Assembly: GCA_027382625.1 (NCBI GenBank)
Contig: JAJKFJ010020729.1
Location: forward strand, 1-26,564
From: Tetmemena sp. SeJ-2015
Lineage: Eukaryota; Ciliophora; Spirotrichea; Sporadotrichida; Oxytrichidae
DNA: 26,564 nt
Direction: 5' to 3'
Position numbers and translations under genes: made by a program. A model generated the notes under the pieces. The model was not told the DNA's origin. It made no database searches and saw only the letters and a program-made list of their open reading frames with translations. Numbering within the stretch: position 1 is the first letter of the stretch; every line of letters starts with the position of its first letter. This document shows, piece by piece, positions 1 to 8,639 of the stretch.

Positions 1-920
1 AGGTCCCTCCATCAGAGGTATAATTCCGATGTTTTTGCTATCGATGAGGGCCATCTGATCGGAGTCCTCAGCGAAAGTTTCTACCTCATTGATGAAAACA
101 TAATTTGCAAGGCCGAGAGTTTGCTCAGAGTTTGGTCTCACAGTCAAGAGGCTCACCGAATTCCTCAAGAGACTTTCATCAACTTTGACCACTTCATCTC
201 GATAGAATAGCAAAGATTAGACGAAGAGTCTGTTTTTATTTAGAGGTCGAGCTCCATGTTGATATTAAGCTCGTGAATCAGGCCAAACATCCCATCGCAG
301 AAATTTGAAGAGCATGTGGACTTGAGGTTGGCCAAGAATTCTATCAGGCTCTGGCTATTTCTCTAGCACATCTTCTCAAGGAATGAATACCTTTCAGTGG
401 GCTTAATAAGCATGTATTCTCTCAAATAGTTTGAGGTCACCTCAGAAGAAATCTTTGCCCCATAGTTAGCCTATGGTGTGGGTGAAATCTGAAGAGTGGA
501 TATCTGGCCGGAGGCCTTGGAGAAAGGTACATATGACTAGGGCAACTGACTCATGTCCATAATCATTTTTTGAGAAGTCTCGAGCCTTTATGACGGCAAT
601 CCAATCACAGACTTGGAGGGGTTTTTGCAAGTTTAGTTGAGCACGTACTTGCTTATAAATCGAGAGATATCTTTGGAGTTTTTCAAGGGCTTAAACTCTT
701 CAAGTTCTAGTAAGGCCTAAATGTCATAATCGTGCTGGGGAAAGTATGAGCTTGGCTCTGTCGATAAGTTCCGGGTGCTCGGCCCCTTTTATATTCTGGC
801 TTCCTCCCCTTCTCTTGAGATTTGCCTCTTAGCTCAAAAGCGGTTCATTCTAAGCTCCGAAAGCAGGAGAAATTGCTGAAATTTGGGATGTGTGAGGGGC
901 AGTTGCAGCCGCTTTTTCAT
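1..920 (-). CDS. 3' part of an unrecognised ciliate gene, runs off the left edge
   Basis: Read on the minus strand with UAA/UAG as Gln, one frame is open from about 833 down to 245 and includes segments such as HDYDIQALLELEEFKPLKNS and LREYMLIKPTERYSFLEKMC. The frame then changes. From about 216 to position 1 it reads FYRDEVVKVDESLLRNSVSL and later ANYVFINEVETFAEDSDQMA. A 23-bp stretch flanked by TTAGA copies (see 217-244) explains the change: removing it joins the two halves as ...ELDLQSLLFYRDEV... in frame. Upstream, a TGA at 834-836 interrupts the frame that contains a possible start at 918-920 (MKKRLQLPLTHPKFQQF). A 22-bp GAGCT-flanked repeat covers that TGA, but deleting it moves the upstream reading into another frame, so the true N-terminus is unresolved. 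GC is higher than in the rest of the window. I recognise no domain. Coding status is well supported; product and start are not. Confidence 0.7.
217..244. other. candidate 23-bp internal eliminated sequence, pointer TTAGA/TCTAA
   Basis: TTAGA occurs at 217-221 and again at 240-244. Deleting one copy plus the intervening DNA (23 bp, not a multiple of three) fuses two strongly coding-like frames of the minus-strand gene. Read unspliced, the upstream frame hits TGA about 20 codons later. There is no GT...AG structure. Confidence 0.5.
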
Positions 921-1186
921 ATGTAGAACATCTTGGTCTTAGAGAAATGATTCTTGAGACAAGGTATTTTCCTCTTGTAGAAAGTTTTAAGATTTGGCGC
1001 TCACTTAATTTGAATTTGGTATGATTCTTAATTTAAATTATTAAGACTTATCCCTCGTCTTATTTAAATCTTAATCCAGTCTTAAAGAATTAGCCCACGC
1101 TTATTTGAATTTCGGCCCCAAAAATATCGCTCTAGCCTTTTTTTTCGTCTCCTAGATGCCTATTATCCCGAATATAGGGAAAAGAT
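921..1186. promoter_or_regulatory. AT-rich divergent intergenic region
   Basis: Lies between the minus-strand gene to the left and the plus-strand gene starting at 1187. From about 1000 the sequence is TTTAAAT/TTAAG-rich and no frame looks like protein, so it probably holds both promoters or non-coding spacer. A single CCCCAAAAA occurs near 1124. One copy is not evidence for a telomere-addition site. The right boundary of the minus-strand gene is not certain, so part of 921-1000 may be coding. Confidence 0.35.
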
Positions 1187-1760
1187 GTGGGAGCACCCTT
1201 TGATAAAGTCCTCGCAATGGATCAGCAATTAGAGAGCTTCTTGGCTAGAGCTAACCCACTTCACGAGGATACAAGGGGTAGAAGCCCCCTCCTTTTCATT
1301 AATTTGAACTTAAAAATAAATATAAACACAAGACGAGATATCTATAGGAGCCAGACAGAAGGCAAGCCTGCTCATATGCTTCATCAAGGCCACCCCAGCA
1401 GTAAATATGTCAGGATTGGAGTAAAAAACCATCTTCTCCCACAAAAATAATTCAATAATGCAAGAAGAAGGAGGTTAAATAATTATAGATGGAAAAAGAT
1501 AAGAAAAAAGAAGGGAAGCATCAAAGCTTGACTAATAATAAATTAAGATGACTTCTTTGACCGTCGCAAAAAGATTCTCCGGGCAGCAATAAAGCCTTTA
1601 GACGAAAGACTTGCTCTCGGAGACAAATATATTATATGATAACAATTCTGAGAGGCGCTGGGACTTCGAAATCATGAAAGCGAATATTCAAATTATCTCA
1701 AAGTGCATTTAGATTAATTTTGCATCGACCCCTACACTCAAAAATATTTACCTTAATTGT
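1187..1760 (+). CDS. small unrecognised gene, divergent to its left neighbour, one probable intron
   Basis: The start ATG at 1187 opens MGAPFDKVLAMDQQLESFLA and leads to HEDTR. A 55-nt GT...AG intron (1278-1332) shifts the reading into the frame DEISIGARQKASLLICFIKA. That frame stays free of TGA for over 100 codons, with Gln encoded by TAA/TAG, and includes SHKNNSIMQEEGGQIIIDGK, KRQEKRREASKLDQQQIK and YDNNSERRWDFEIMKANIQ. The spliced product is about 170-180 residues, hydrophilic and rich in Gln, Lys and Arg, with no signal peptide or membrane segment. The 3' end is uncertain because the last ~70 bp overlap the degraded end of the opposing surface-protein gene. The unspliced frame also stays open to a TGA near 1533 but is less protein-like. 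No family is recognised. Confidence 0.6.
1278..1332 (+). other. probable 55-nt spliceosomal intron
   Basis: Begins GTAGAAG and ends ACACAAG. Removing it joins ...HEDTR to DEISIGARQKAS... and enters the long downstream frame. It is longer than the other introns here and its 5' site is weaker than GTAAGT. An ACAAG repeat (1271-1275 and 1328-1332) would delete 57 bp, but that keeps the wrong frame, so an intron is preferred. Confidence 0.5.
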
Positions 1761-1787
1761 TCGAGATTTAAATAGTAATTAAAAATA

Positions 1788-2013
1788 TTATCCTTCTTTG
1801 GTGTTGATTATTGTGAAAAAAGCGTTTCGTGTGGATGAGGAAATATTTTTTAGCGATACATTTCCATTAATGTTGAACTCGTTCAATGAGAAAAATTGCG
1901 CAAACGAAGAATAGGCAAAGTACATATTTTTAAACTTAGAATAACCTTCAAAGTTTAGCTTTGTTGAATTCCAATTAGCTTGAAAGATGAAATTCGAATA
2001 CTTTGACAAAATA
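1788..2013 (-). CDS. left paralog, segment F: beta-helix surface protein fragment
   Basis: This minus-strand segment reads KYSNFIFQANWNSTKLNFEG, then YSSFAQFFSLNEFNINGNVS and SSSTRNAFFTIINTKEG. It aligns without gaps to 22690-22870 of the right paralog (KYSSFIYQASWYDTKIILEG, YGGFAQFFSPNLFEMNG, SSPSRNAFITII). The Gln of AQFF is CAA here (complement of 1896-1898) and TAA in the right copy (complement of 22752-22754), which is direct internal evidence for UAA = Gln. Below 1788 the reading continues weakly (RTIKVNIFECRGR, similar to the right copy's KDIQNVDINGFGC) and then decays into the plus-strand gene. This is therefore the truncated 3' edge of the left copy. The downstream modules found in the right copy are missing. 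Confidence 0.7.
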
Positions 2014-2499
2014 TTCCTCAAGAAATTCAAATTATGAAACATTTTACTTTATATTTATTTATAATAATGGTATTTTGCTCTTATAAAGAGAATATTTATA
2101 TTTTAATAGAGAATTAAATTAATTTATTAGGAATTAAGCATCCCTAACGGGCATATAATACTTAATCGATTTAAAGTAATTCACAGGCGTAACTCCTTGA
2201 TCAGTTGTGCCACGTCACCGCGAAAGCCCATCGTCGAGAACTAAATTAAATGATAAAATAAATGAGTGTTGAAAAAGAGATGATAAGACCCATTTTTTAT
2301 ATCTTTAAAGCAGCAAAAAAATCATTTATTGAAATTGTGCCAGAATTATTTTTCCTTAAATATTAATACATTTTAAATAAAACTTTAAATAAATAGCAAC
2401 CAATAAACAATAAATAACTATATGATCTATCATAGTAGATTTATTATAGTTAATAATAATTAAGTGCTGATTATAAAATTTATTTTGGATATTTCAATA
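2014..2499. other. candidate 486-bp IES, pointer AATA/TATT
   Basis: AATA lies at 2010-2013 and 2496-2499. The DNA between is very AT-rich and has no counterpart in the right paralog, which reads straight through (ADTI-AKYSSFIYQ). Deleting one repeat plus the insert gives ADTI-LSKYSNFIFQ in frame, one codon longer than the paralog. The minus-strand ends lack GT...AG. The repeat is only 4 bp and the length is a multiple of three, so the alignment to the uninterrupted paralog is the main evidence. Confidence 0.6.
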
Positions 2500-2988
2500 G
2501 TGTCTGCAGTGAAATCCTCAAGTGTAAGTTAGGAACCTCCATAAATAGAGAAACCTGAGCCAGTTCCTCCTAATACGTTGCTTAAGGAAACATTTTGAAA
2601 AGTAGAGTTAGAAGTTTCCATCCACATTATGTTTCCTATTTAAGAACTGAGATGATCATAGATAGAATCGGTTTCTTTAAAGTCGATATTAAAGAAAATA
2701 ATTTGAGCTATTTCTGACAGTCCAAATATTTCCTTAATAGCCTCCATTATAGCAATTCTAGTAAGTGTTATTTGAGTTTCTAATGATTCCATTATTTTAG
2801 GGAAGTATTTTAAAAAGAGCCTAAGCGGTGCCTAAAATATAATTTGCCATAATTCGTACTTAGGTCATCTTAAAAATAATTAATCTGATAGCTAGTCAAA
2901 TCCTTTTAGGAAGGGCTCGCATTAAATTACACTATTTGTGATATTAAGTTCTAAATAGGGCAGTGCGCTGTACAATAACCTTGAATAT
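2500..2988 (-). CDS. left paralog, segment E: beta-helix surface protein
   Basis: The minus-strand reading includes LLYSALPYLELNITNSVIQC near 2880-2985, then IIFFNIDFKETDSIYDHLSS, SNSTFQNVSLSNVLGGTGSG and FSIYGGSQLTLEDFTADTI ending at the AATA repeat. The right paralog has IVYSSIPNLQMNLTNSIIQC, DEDSIYESLSS, FSNASLSNISVSNIVGGVGS and KSTLTLKDFRADTI at 23350-22870. The alternating S/N/T-rich strands and GG turns are typical of right-handed parallel beta-helix (pectin-lyase-like) proteins. A local frame change near 2880-2820 separates the first piece from the rest. Confidence 0.65.
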
Positions 2989-3176
2989 AGCATTTAATTA
3001 AAAAAATTAAAAGATATAGTAAAATTATTAAATCAATTTAGAAGTTCAAAGCTAAACGATTGAGTTAATAAGTCAAATTAGAAAAAAAATAATTCTAAAA
3101 AAATGGGTTATTGTCAATAGAAAATATTGCTTTTATTTAAATTTAATCTTTCGATATAATTAACTCTCTTTTATAT
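2989..3176. other. candidate 188-bp IES, pointer ATAT
   Basis: ATAT at 2985-2988 and 3173-3176 bounds an extremely AT-rich insert missing from the right paralog. Excision joins ...SVSQY to SRLLYSALPYLELN in frame, matching the paralog's SIQN-SKIVYSSIPNLQMN without a gap. At 188 bp the insert is not a multiple of three, so excision is needed to keep frame. The ends are not GT...AG. Confidence 0.65.
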
Positions 3177-3602
3177 TAGGACACTGATGCCGGCGAAAGA
3201 TAGTACCCATTTATTTGAATATTGTCGAAGATAATATACCCCTTACCACTCTGACTATAAAATATATTTTCATAGGTTTTAGAGAGCAAAAGTAAGTTTT
3301 CTCCTCCTCCTAAAGCATCTTGGACATAGAGATTATAAACTGATAGCTGGAGATAATTGGATACATCTTATATAAAGCCTGCTTCGCCATCAAGAGTAAA
3401 ATAGGTTGCATTAGATTACAATATATTGCTTAAAATTATTTTTAGAGTTAGCTTGAAGACTTATGTTGGAGTAAATAGAACTATATGTGTTTAAAAGTAA
3501 CCCTGTGTTATAGCTTTTAATGTTATAAATATTAAAACCGTAAGATCTAACAGTGTTTTGCTCACCTCTCATTTCAAAAATACCAAGTCCTTTAAATTGC
3601 AT
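3177..3602 (-). CDS. left paralog, segment D: beta-helix surface protein
   Basis: Minus strand: MQFKGLGIFEMRGEQNTVRS, then GLLLNTYSSIYSNISLQANS, and after a frame change near 3415 ATYFTLDGEAGFIQDVSNYL, NLYVQDALGGGENLLLLSK and GKGYIIFDNIQINGYYL. The right paralog at 23769-23400 reads GSFVNTYGTIYSNITIMGNS and GTGGLFYDQSNYLQLTISGL. The methionine that begins the longest plain ORF (3602) is probably not a start codon. It falls exactly on the ATGCA repeat that bounds the 1556-bp insert, so upstream coding sequence is expected at 5159. Confidence 0.65.
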
Positions 3603-5158
3603 GCAAATACAATATAAGATGTAATTATGCTAGAAAAAGTTGCCTAGTTATTCATAAAAAAAATTTAATTCAATATTCTTATTTTTGAAAAGAACTTAAT
3701 AAATTTGAAATTTTTATAAGGAAAAAATCAGTTCCAATTTGTGGCTACTGATATAATTCATACTAATTAATCATCATTTTTTTTGGTGCGAAATCATCAG
3801 AATAGCACATCTGAGTGCACAAATAAAGTTTTAATTATAACTTTGAAACAACTTGTATTACTCGTATCAAAGAGTTTAACTTTATGGTGCAAAACTGAAT
3901 GGCATATATATGAATATCTTCTAATTTAATTCTATTTTCTAAATTTTTTTCCCTTTAATAAGATAATTAATATTATGATCATTGAAATAATTTTATTATT
4001 TAAAAAAAATATTCCTTGATAGCTTGATAAAAAAAGAAGGTTTACAAGAAGCTTAATACCAACTTATTGGTCAGCACATACAAACTTCACGCTATCCCTC
4101 TCACACCTGAGCAGCTAGTCGTAAATATATTTCAGATTATTATAATAAAATGGCTTAGTGAAGTCTATAACGCGCTTCACTGTTCACATTTTGTACGTTA
4201 TCCCATTTCAACATAGATTTTTGAAGCTGGAGAGATCTTGAGATAGGAAACTATTATGGAAGATCTTCGCGCGCTACTCCAAACTGAATTTGCGCTTATG
4301 GCAAAGATTTTGGGGATCAATCAAAAATTTGATGTGCACATTTTAAAATTTAGAAGTGCGATGAGGAACAGCTGCAACTCCAACTTTCTCATCTGCAAAG
4401 CAAATTTCAAAAGCGAGAGTATTTTGCGCGCTGGCACTCCAAAATTTTTTTCGATGGAGTTTAGTTTTTGGGAAGGCAACTCTGATAAGGGTGACTACAC
4501 CCCCACCTTTGAGTCAAAAGAAACTGAGATAGGGTGGGTCATGTTTAAATTTTTTATTTTTTGTCCAATTTTAAAATTTAAAAAAAATTAAAATTTAAAA
4601 ACACAATATTTTTACTTTTATAATTTTTAAATAGTTCAGTTTCTATTTTTCACTACCAGCTAGAAAAGCAGGTTTACTTTAAGTAGCCACTTTTTTAGTA
4701 TTTACTGAATTTATGCAAAATAGCTTAAAAAGCATATACAATGAGTATGTTGGTTAAAGAATGTTCTCTCTAATTGAAGGAATATTAAATAAGTAAAATT
4801 ATATTTTTCTAAAAAAGGTTTTATCAATAAAATACTTGGCCAACTATTAATTCTTACAGTACCAAACTTTAGCATTGAAAACTACAGGCCCTTTAAGGCC
4901 TTACAAAATGAAATTGGTATTTTTTTCCAAAATCGGGGCTGAAAGTATAATATCATTTTATTTACTAAATATAAATAATAGTTAGTTGAAAATAAGTAAT
5001 TAAAAGTGGATAATTGTTTAAATAAAAATTGGCCCTTCATAATTTAAAAATCGTTTAGGTGATAATATTGCTGAAAGTATAATTATATGAGATATGCTTA
5101 TTTAGGTTACTTATCATTTTATGAAATGAATAAAGACATTGTTAATTTAAGACTGCAT
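3603..5158. other. candidate 1556-bp IES or inserted element, pointer TGCAT/ATGCA
   Basis: TGCAT occurs at 3598-3602 and 5154-5158. The right paralog has continuous coding at the same place. Removing one repeat plus the insert joins ...EAELGSCFS-MQFKG... in frame, corresponding to ...NSNYGSCFS-QIS... in the right copy. The length is not a multiple of three. Most of the insert is AT-rich and featureless. Positions ~4020-4560 are clearly richer in GC and contain an unconvincing plus-strand frame (4256-4591). No terminal inverted repeats or transposase motifs were seen. Confidence 0.6.
4020..4560. other. GC-richer island inside the 1556-bp insert, nature unknown
   Basis: Composition changes abruptly from poly-A/T-rich flanks to sequence with GCGCGC, TGCGCT and CACCCCCACC. 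Related short motifs recur within it (CGCGCGCTACTCCAAACTGAA and TGCGCGCTGGCACTCCAAAAT). Both strands have frames of 70-110 codons without TGA (plus 4256-4591, and minus 4550-4320 with GVPARKILSLLKFALQMRKL). Neither resembles a family I know. It could be part of a repeated germline element. Confidence 0.35.
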
Positions 5159-6490
5159 ACTAAAGCAACTTCCTAATTCTGCTTCTAGCTGTTATTAAAA
5201 ACCATCTATGGTGTTTTAGTATTGAAGGTTTATGAGATTAGATTATGTTGCAAATAAAAAATAAACTGTGCTCTCTATCTAAGAATTGAAGGAGGGTAGA
5301 CAGAACTAATTGAACTTATGGAAACAAAAGCTCCAAATTAAATTTGGTTTGATTGTGAACTCATTCCTATTAAAGTATTGTTGCTATTTATTATTACTTG
5401 GCTACATTAATTTAAAGATAAAATATGCTGATTGAAGACTAAATTAGTTGAATCATTATAAATAAAATTATAGATGATGCTGTGTTCAAACCAAAGAGAT
5501 CGCAGCCTGTTAACTTAAATTTTTTTTACTCTACTGAACTTATTTAAGATTAGATCAAATTAAAGTTGAGAGAGTTTAAGGTTTAGTTTCCAGTGCTCAG
5601 CAGGCATCCATCCCCATAGAATTATTAATCGCTATTTTCGTACTCTCCTCTGCTGAATTTTAATCCTTTTAAATTTGAATTGAAAATTTGAATATAGGAT
5701 CCATTTTAAATGAGCAGAGGTCTTACGCAAGAAGAGCACTCGAAGCCAGACACAATAAAATTAATAAACGATTGATAGGTCTGAGAACTGTATTAGGTGT
5801 TTAACTCTTGAATGTAAGTAGAAAAGAAATCAGAGTCCTGATTTTCCTTAACCATTTTGTAGGAGATTTGCTAAAAGCTTCCAGAGATAGATTGGTAACC
5901 AATAGTGGAGACATTTGAGTTTGAGTCAAACCTGACTAGAGGAAATATAGTGGAGTTATAGAGAGGTCTGAAAGTGTAGCGGTTATTGATTAGAGATGAG
6001 TATATTTCAAATGCATATGCCATTCCTTTTAAGTTACTCGCTGTGATTGAGGAATAAGAGTAAAATCCGAAGTGGTTTTTAAGATAGAGATATTCAGCTC
6101 TCTGTTTTGAGTATGAAGGTTGCACAAATGTAGTTTATTGAATTTTAGTGCTCTTAGCTTCCAAGTATTAGGAGCCAGACACTTTCAAAATACAGCAAGA
6201 CAGTTAACTTTCATCAAAGCCTGCTTCTTGCACTTGATCTAATGTTAACTCAAAACTGCTCTGCTAAATCAAATAAATTAAAGTTATCATGACAGGTTTG
6301 ACTTGATAGAAGTAATCATAAGGATTGAGGATAAAGTCTGAGGTCATCGTATAGGATTCCTAAATAGCTCTGACCCTGGGAACATTAATAATATTCACTA
6401 GTCCTTTGCCCCTAGTGGCGACGCTTGACTGGAAAACGTTTGATATCAAGTTCACTGAGTTAATATCGTAGTTTTAATAAGAGTCCGCAT
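5159..6490 (-). CDS. left paralog, segment C: large intact part of the surface protein
   Basis: This is the best-preserved coding block. From about 6490 to about 5450 the minus strand is open for over 340 codons with many TAA/TAG as Gln: NVFQSSVATRGKGLVNIINV, SFELTLDQVQEAGFDESQLS, YLYLKNHFGFYSYSSITASN, NNRYTFRPLYNSTIFPLVRF, FIVSGFECSSCVRPLLIQNG and YENSDQQFYGDGCLLSTGN. It continues with a small frame change as NSNNTLIGMSSQSNQIQFGA and LINLQYQNTIDGFQQQLEAE up to the TGCAT repeat. A CxxC pair and repeated S/N/Q strands suggest an extracellular region. The block is nearly identical in DNA to 24102-25037 over most of its length, except for a replaced tract (6321-6394). One Gln is TAG here (complement of 6264-6266) and CAG there (complement of 24838-24840). 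Confidence 0.8.
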
Positions 6491-6505
6491 CCAATACCAA
6501 TGATT
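5529..6505. repeat. direct repeat, copy 1 of a near-identical ~0.95-kb block
   Basis: Matches 24102-25037 in the same orientation with only scattered substitutions, apart from 6321-6394, which is unrelated to 24871-24925. Sequence on both sides of the block is much more diverged between the two genes. Confidence 0.85.
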
Positions 6506-7265
6506 AAGACGTCAAGTACTATTCTATTTATATTTTATAAGTCACTTTAAATGAATGAATAATTAGCATAATATTAACTCAACTACTTCCTCTAATCCAT
6601 AAAATACCCTATAACTGTATCATCAAATTTATATACATTTATATTCAGTTTATTATCGGAAACCATTAAATGATAAAAAATAACTAATATTATTATAGTG
6701 AGTGCTTCGTTAGAAGTCTTTAAATAATAATTTCTATTCACTCCTTTTGCTAATTTTATATTTAAACTTATACTGAATGTCCTTTCGAACAAAGGAATAA
6801 TTGATAGAGACTTTTAGTCTGCAATCTTAACATAAATAGCTTTAGTAATTCTGCACTGAATCTTGAGCCTTCTATTTAATATTAACTTTTTACCTTTGTT
6901 TAATTCTATCCTACTAAATTAACTATGAACATATTACTGATAAATTTAACTAAACTTCACTTTGTTTAAAATAGGTAATTAAACTTGAATTTAATCATCA
7001 TAGGAGCTTTCAAGACCATTTGGCATTGCTGAAAAATCTACATTTGCACTGCATCTAATTTTTATGGTTCCACCAGACAATCCTGAGCAACCAACTTAGC
7101 CACTGAATTGATTATTAGCAATTAACACTCCTCCACAAAGAGGCAAGTCTGCATTATACACATACATTATTGGAGTAACACCCTGGTCAGCTCTTAAAAT
7201 AATATTGTGATCCCAGAATTAAAAAACAAATTGCTACTTAGTGGGAAACTGTAGAGTTTGAAAAC
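6490..7265 (-). CDS. left paralog, segment B2: secreted/beta-helix part
   Basis: On the minus strand a frame without TGA runs from ~7260 to ~6490. It begins RADQGVTPIMYVYNADLPLC, then GGVLIANNQFSGQVGCSGLS and GGTIKIRCSANVDFSAMPNG, followed by ELNKGKKLILNRRLKIQC, ISLNIKLAKGVNRNYYLK and LNINVYKFDDTVIGYFMD. The ADQGVTP motif recurs in the right paralog near 25265-25290 and as a remnant near 2185-2215 (TDQGVTPV). The first part, with cysteines and GG turns, looks extracellular. The more AT-rich second part is supported mainly by frame length and by similarity to 25100-25185. A frame change near 6490 separates it from segment C. Confidence 0.6.
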
Positions 7266-7439
7266 AAACTTTGATCATTTTCGCTGTATCCTTGTAACAA
7301 GAAGTAGGCCAATTATTTTATAAAAAATATGCTGATAGTTTATACATGCTTTAGAATATTAAGACATTTTTTACAGGAAAAATCTATTAAAAAAAAGGAA
7401 AATTAAATCCATAATAAGAATATCTAATTTAGATGAATA
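7266..7439. other. AT-rich interruption, possible IES
   Basis: Between segments B and B2. The right paralog has only a few tens of bases at this place (about 25290-25310). No protein-like frame is visible and I could not assign a convincing boundary repeat. Confidence 0.35.
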
Positions 7440-8020
7440 TTGTAGTTGTATCAAGGAAAGCAGAGTTAAAACTGAAGGTGTTGTTGGCCAATTATAAATA
7501 ATTTTATGAGAGAGTTCTGAATAGTTCCCCTATTTTTAATGTCTAAGTTGATCAATCCATTGGTGGCACTATTTTTGAAGAAATAGGTTCCTACTAAAGA
7601 GAATGAATAAAGCCCAAAGTTAGTAAGTGAAATGAGTGATCTAATTTGGAATTTAGATTTTTGGTTGCTTAGGTTAGGGTATTGATCAACAGAGGGGAAA
7701 ATATTGTTAAATAAGCTGTAAGCTATGTCACAACTTCTGTATGCTACCATATTTTCTAGAAAAGAAGATTGTGAGATCGTTACAGGTCCATTGAAGTTGT
7801 TTAAGTCTATAAAATTTCCAACATTTTGCATTAGTAAGGTAGGATCAACAGTAATTGCATTTGACTATATTTTCTTTTGATAACCCAATCTTTAGACAGA
7901 GACGGTCATAACTGAGAGCGAAAAGCAAGATGGGAGAGATTGAGTAATATCATAGGAACAGGAAGATGAATATGGTGATTGATTATTAAGTAAACTCTCT
8001 CTTTGGCTTTGAAGTTATAA
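7440..8020 (-). CDS. left paralog, segment B: beta-helix surface protein
   Basis: The minus-strand reading starts about 8015 with SQRESLLNNQSPYSSSCSYD, ITQSLPSCFSLSVMTVSVQR, then LLMQNVGNFIDLNNFNGPVT, SQSSFLENMVAYRSCDIAYS, SLFNNIFPSVDQYPNLSN and TYFFKNSATNGLINLDIKNR. The F-x-N and 'TNGLINLDI' turns fit parallel beta-helix rungs. The copy is intact over about 180 codons, whereas the matching right-hand region (25310-25870) has several frame breaks. The methionine of the longest plain ORF (7831) is internal. The upstream coding continues through codons that a standard code would read as stops. Confidence 0.7.
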
Positions 8021-8639
8021 GATAAAATAAATTAAAATGCTAATAAAAATATTGCAAATATTAGCAAAATTATTGAATTGTACACTTTTTGGCATCTGTG
8101 CAAAATGATTTATATTAGCGTAAGTTATTTGCATGATAAGCTATAGAAAACTTGAAGACACTTAAAATTTAAGACATAGAGACATTTATCATTCATTTTG
8201 TTATAAATTTTAGCTTTAAATAAAAAAAAATATTTCTAATTCTGCCCAGAACTTTTGAAAATAAACGTGAAAGGACTTTCTAACTTTTAAAATAAAATAT
8301 TTTTGAAAAGAAGTTTTATAATATTTTGCTTCAGAAATATTTAAAGAAAAATGAATTTTATTTTAAACGAAAATTGAAAATGCAAATAAAAGATTTGAGC
8401 TGTGAGATAATTAAAAGTCTTCATTTATTATTTGATCAGTCATTGATTATAATTAAATCCTTCAAAAAACTATAACAGCTAAATACATTTACTAGAAATT
8501 TTAAAGTTATTTTAACTTTAGCTGCTATGATAATAAATCAAATAGTTTAATTTATTTAAAATTATAATTCGAAACATAAATTCGAGAATAGAATTAAAGC
8601 TGATTCTTAAAATGAATAAAATATTCAGTCGATATCTAT
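8021..8639. other. ~0.6-kb AT-rich interruption within the left paralog, probable IES
   Basis: About 80% AT with no protein-like frame on either strand. The right paralog has only ~95 bp between the same two coding blocks (about 25870-25960). This is consistent with an insertion of about 0.5-0.6 kb in the left copy. Boundary repeats could not be fixed. Confidence 0.45.

Noticed and set aside
1118..1126. CCCCAAAAA as telomere seed
   Set aside because: A single copy without tandem repetition; expected by chance.
4256..4591. 111-codon plus-strand ORF starting MEDLRALLQTEFALMAKILG
   Set aside because: Lies in the candidate eliminated insert, the opposite strand is equally open, and there is no domain, repeat or context to support a gene.
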